The notes under the pieces: generated by a model
Told to the model about the DNA's origin: nothing
The model's database searches: none
What the model saw: only the letters and a program-made list of their open reading frames with translations
Position numbers and translations under genes: made by a program
Shown: positions 47,533 to 47,563 of the stretch, one piece after another
How the letters are laid out: the number at the start of each line of letters is the position of its first letter
Position numbering within the stretch: the stretch's first letter is position 1
DNA from: Nitrospira sp. bin75
Lineage (GTDB): Bacteria; Nitrospirota; Nitrospiria; Nitrospirales; UBA8639
Reading direction: 5' to 3'
DNA length: 47,563 bases
Assembly: GCA_002238765.1 (NCBI GenBank)
Contig: MPMZ01000019.1
Coordinates: 1-47,563 of the forward strand

Positions 47533-47563
47533 AATAGACTTGGTCGGGCGTTTGCCCGCCAAG
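47437..47563 (-). mobile_element. IS3-family element, right end only (divergent copy)
   Basis: The reverse complement matches the right end of the central IS with about eight mismatches in 127 bases, including a different OrfB ending (TPDQVYFNQPKP). The terminal repeat starts at 47437 and the copy continues beyond the window. It truncates the HNH gene. Confidence 0.93.

Overview
The window is bacterial chromosomal DNA from a Gram-negative, moderately GC-rich organism. Lipoprotein, AsmA-type and secreted proteins point to an outer membrane. The gene complement (a DUF3386 protein, a two-protein GlnE-like pair with ACT-like regions, a twelve-repeat NHL protein, an RtcB/archease pair) makes me suspect Nitrospirota, perhaps a Nitrospira relative. 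That is an inference from protein style and is not shown by any marker gene here. Both ends of the window lie inside copies of the same IS3-family element, and a third, complete copy sits at 24449-25733.

Layout. 1-6971: an IS end interrupting a secreted-protein gene, then DUF3386 (+), then minus-strand genes: a TPM-domain protein, a retropepsin-like protease with a small upstream partner, a possible PD-(D/E)XK protein, a DUF2511-like protein, a nucleotidyltransferase-fold protein and a FAD monooxygenase. 7211-14863: a YajG-like lipoprotein (+) faces a probable minus-strand operon AsmA - archease - rtcB - mtnA - DUF393. 15020-17260: HD-domain protein, YjbQ family, SYLF protein (+). 17321-23996: clpB (-) and a divergent pair of GlnE-like proteins, one resembling the N-terminal half of GlnE and the other its C-terminal half fused behind ACT-like regions.

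24013-32440 is an accessory segment bracketed by two small DUF1640-type coiled-coil genes. It holds the complete IS, gene fragments on both sides of it (one is the C-terminus of an AbiJ-like abortive-infection protein), a small helical protein overlapping a GIY-YIG-like mini-nuclease, a double-propeller NHL protein, and a frameshifted DUF262-HNH (GmrSD-like) gene. 32661-35724 is the purine operon guaB-guaA.

35817-42481 is the most interesting cassette: three tightly packed same-strand genes for an OLD-family ATPase/TOPRIM nuclease, a YhaO/SbcD-like Mre11 nuclease and a YhaN/SbcC-like coiled-coil ATPase. It is inserted between guaA and the housekeeping genes rluB-aspS. The window closes with an HNH-plus-helical-repeat gene cut by an inverted IS copy.

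Overall, housekeeping blocks (purine synthesis, GS adenylylation, RNA ligation/repair, methionine salvage, chaperone, AspRS) alternate with small, more AT-rich islands of defence-like nucleases and ATPases. Several of these are broken by IS insertion or frameshift, which suggests active turnover of defence genes at these sites.
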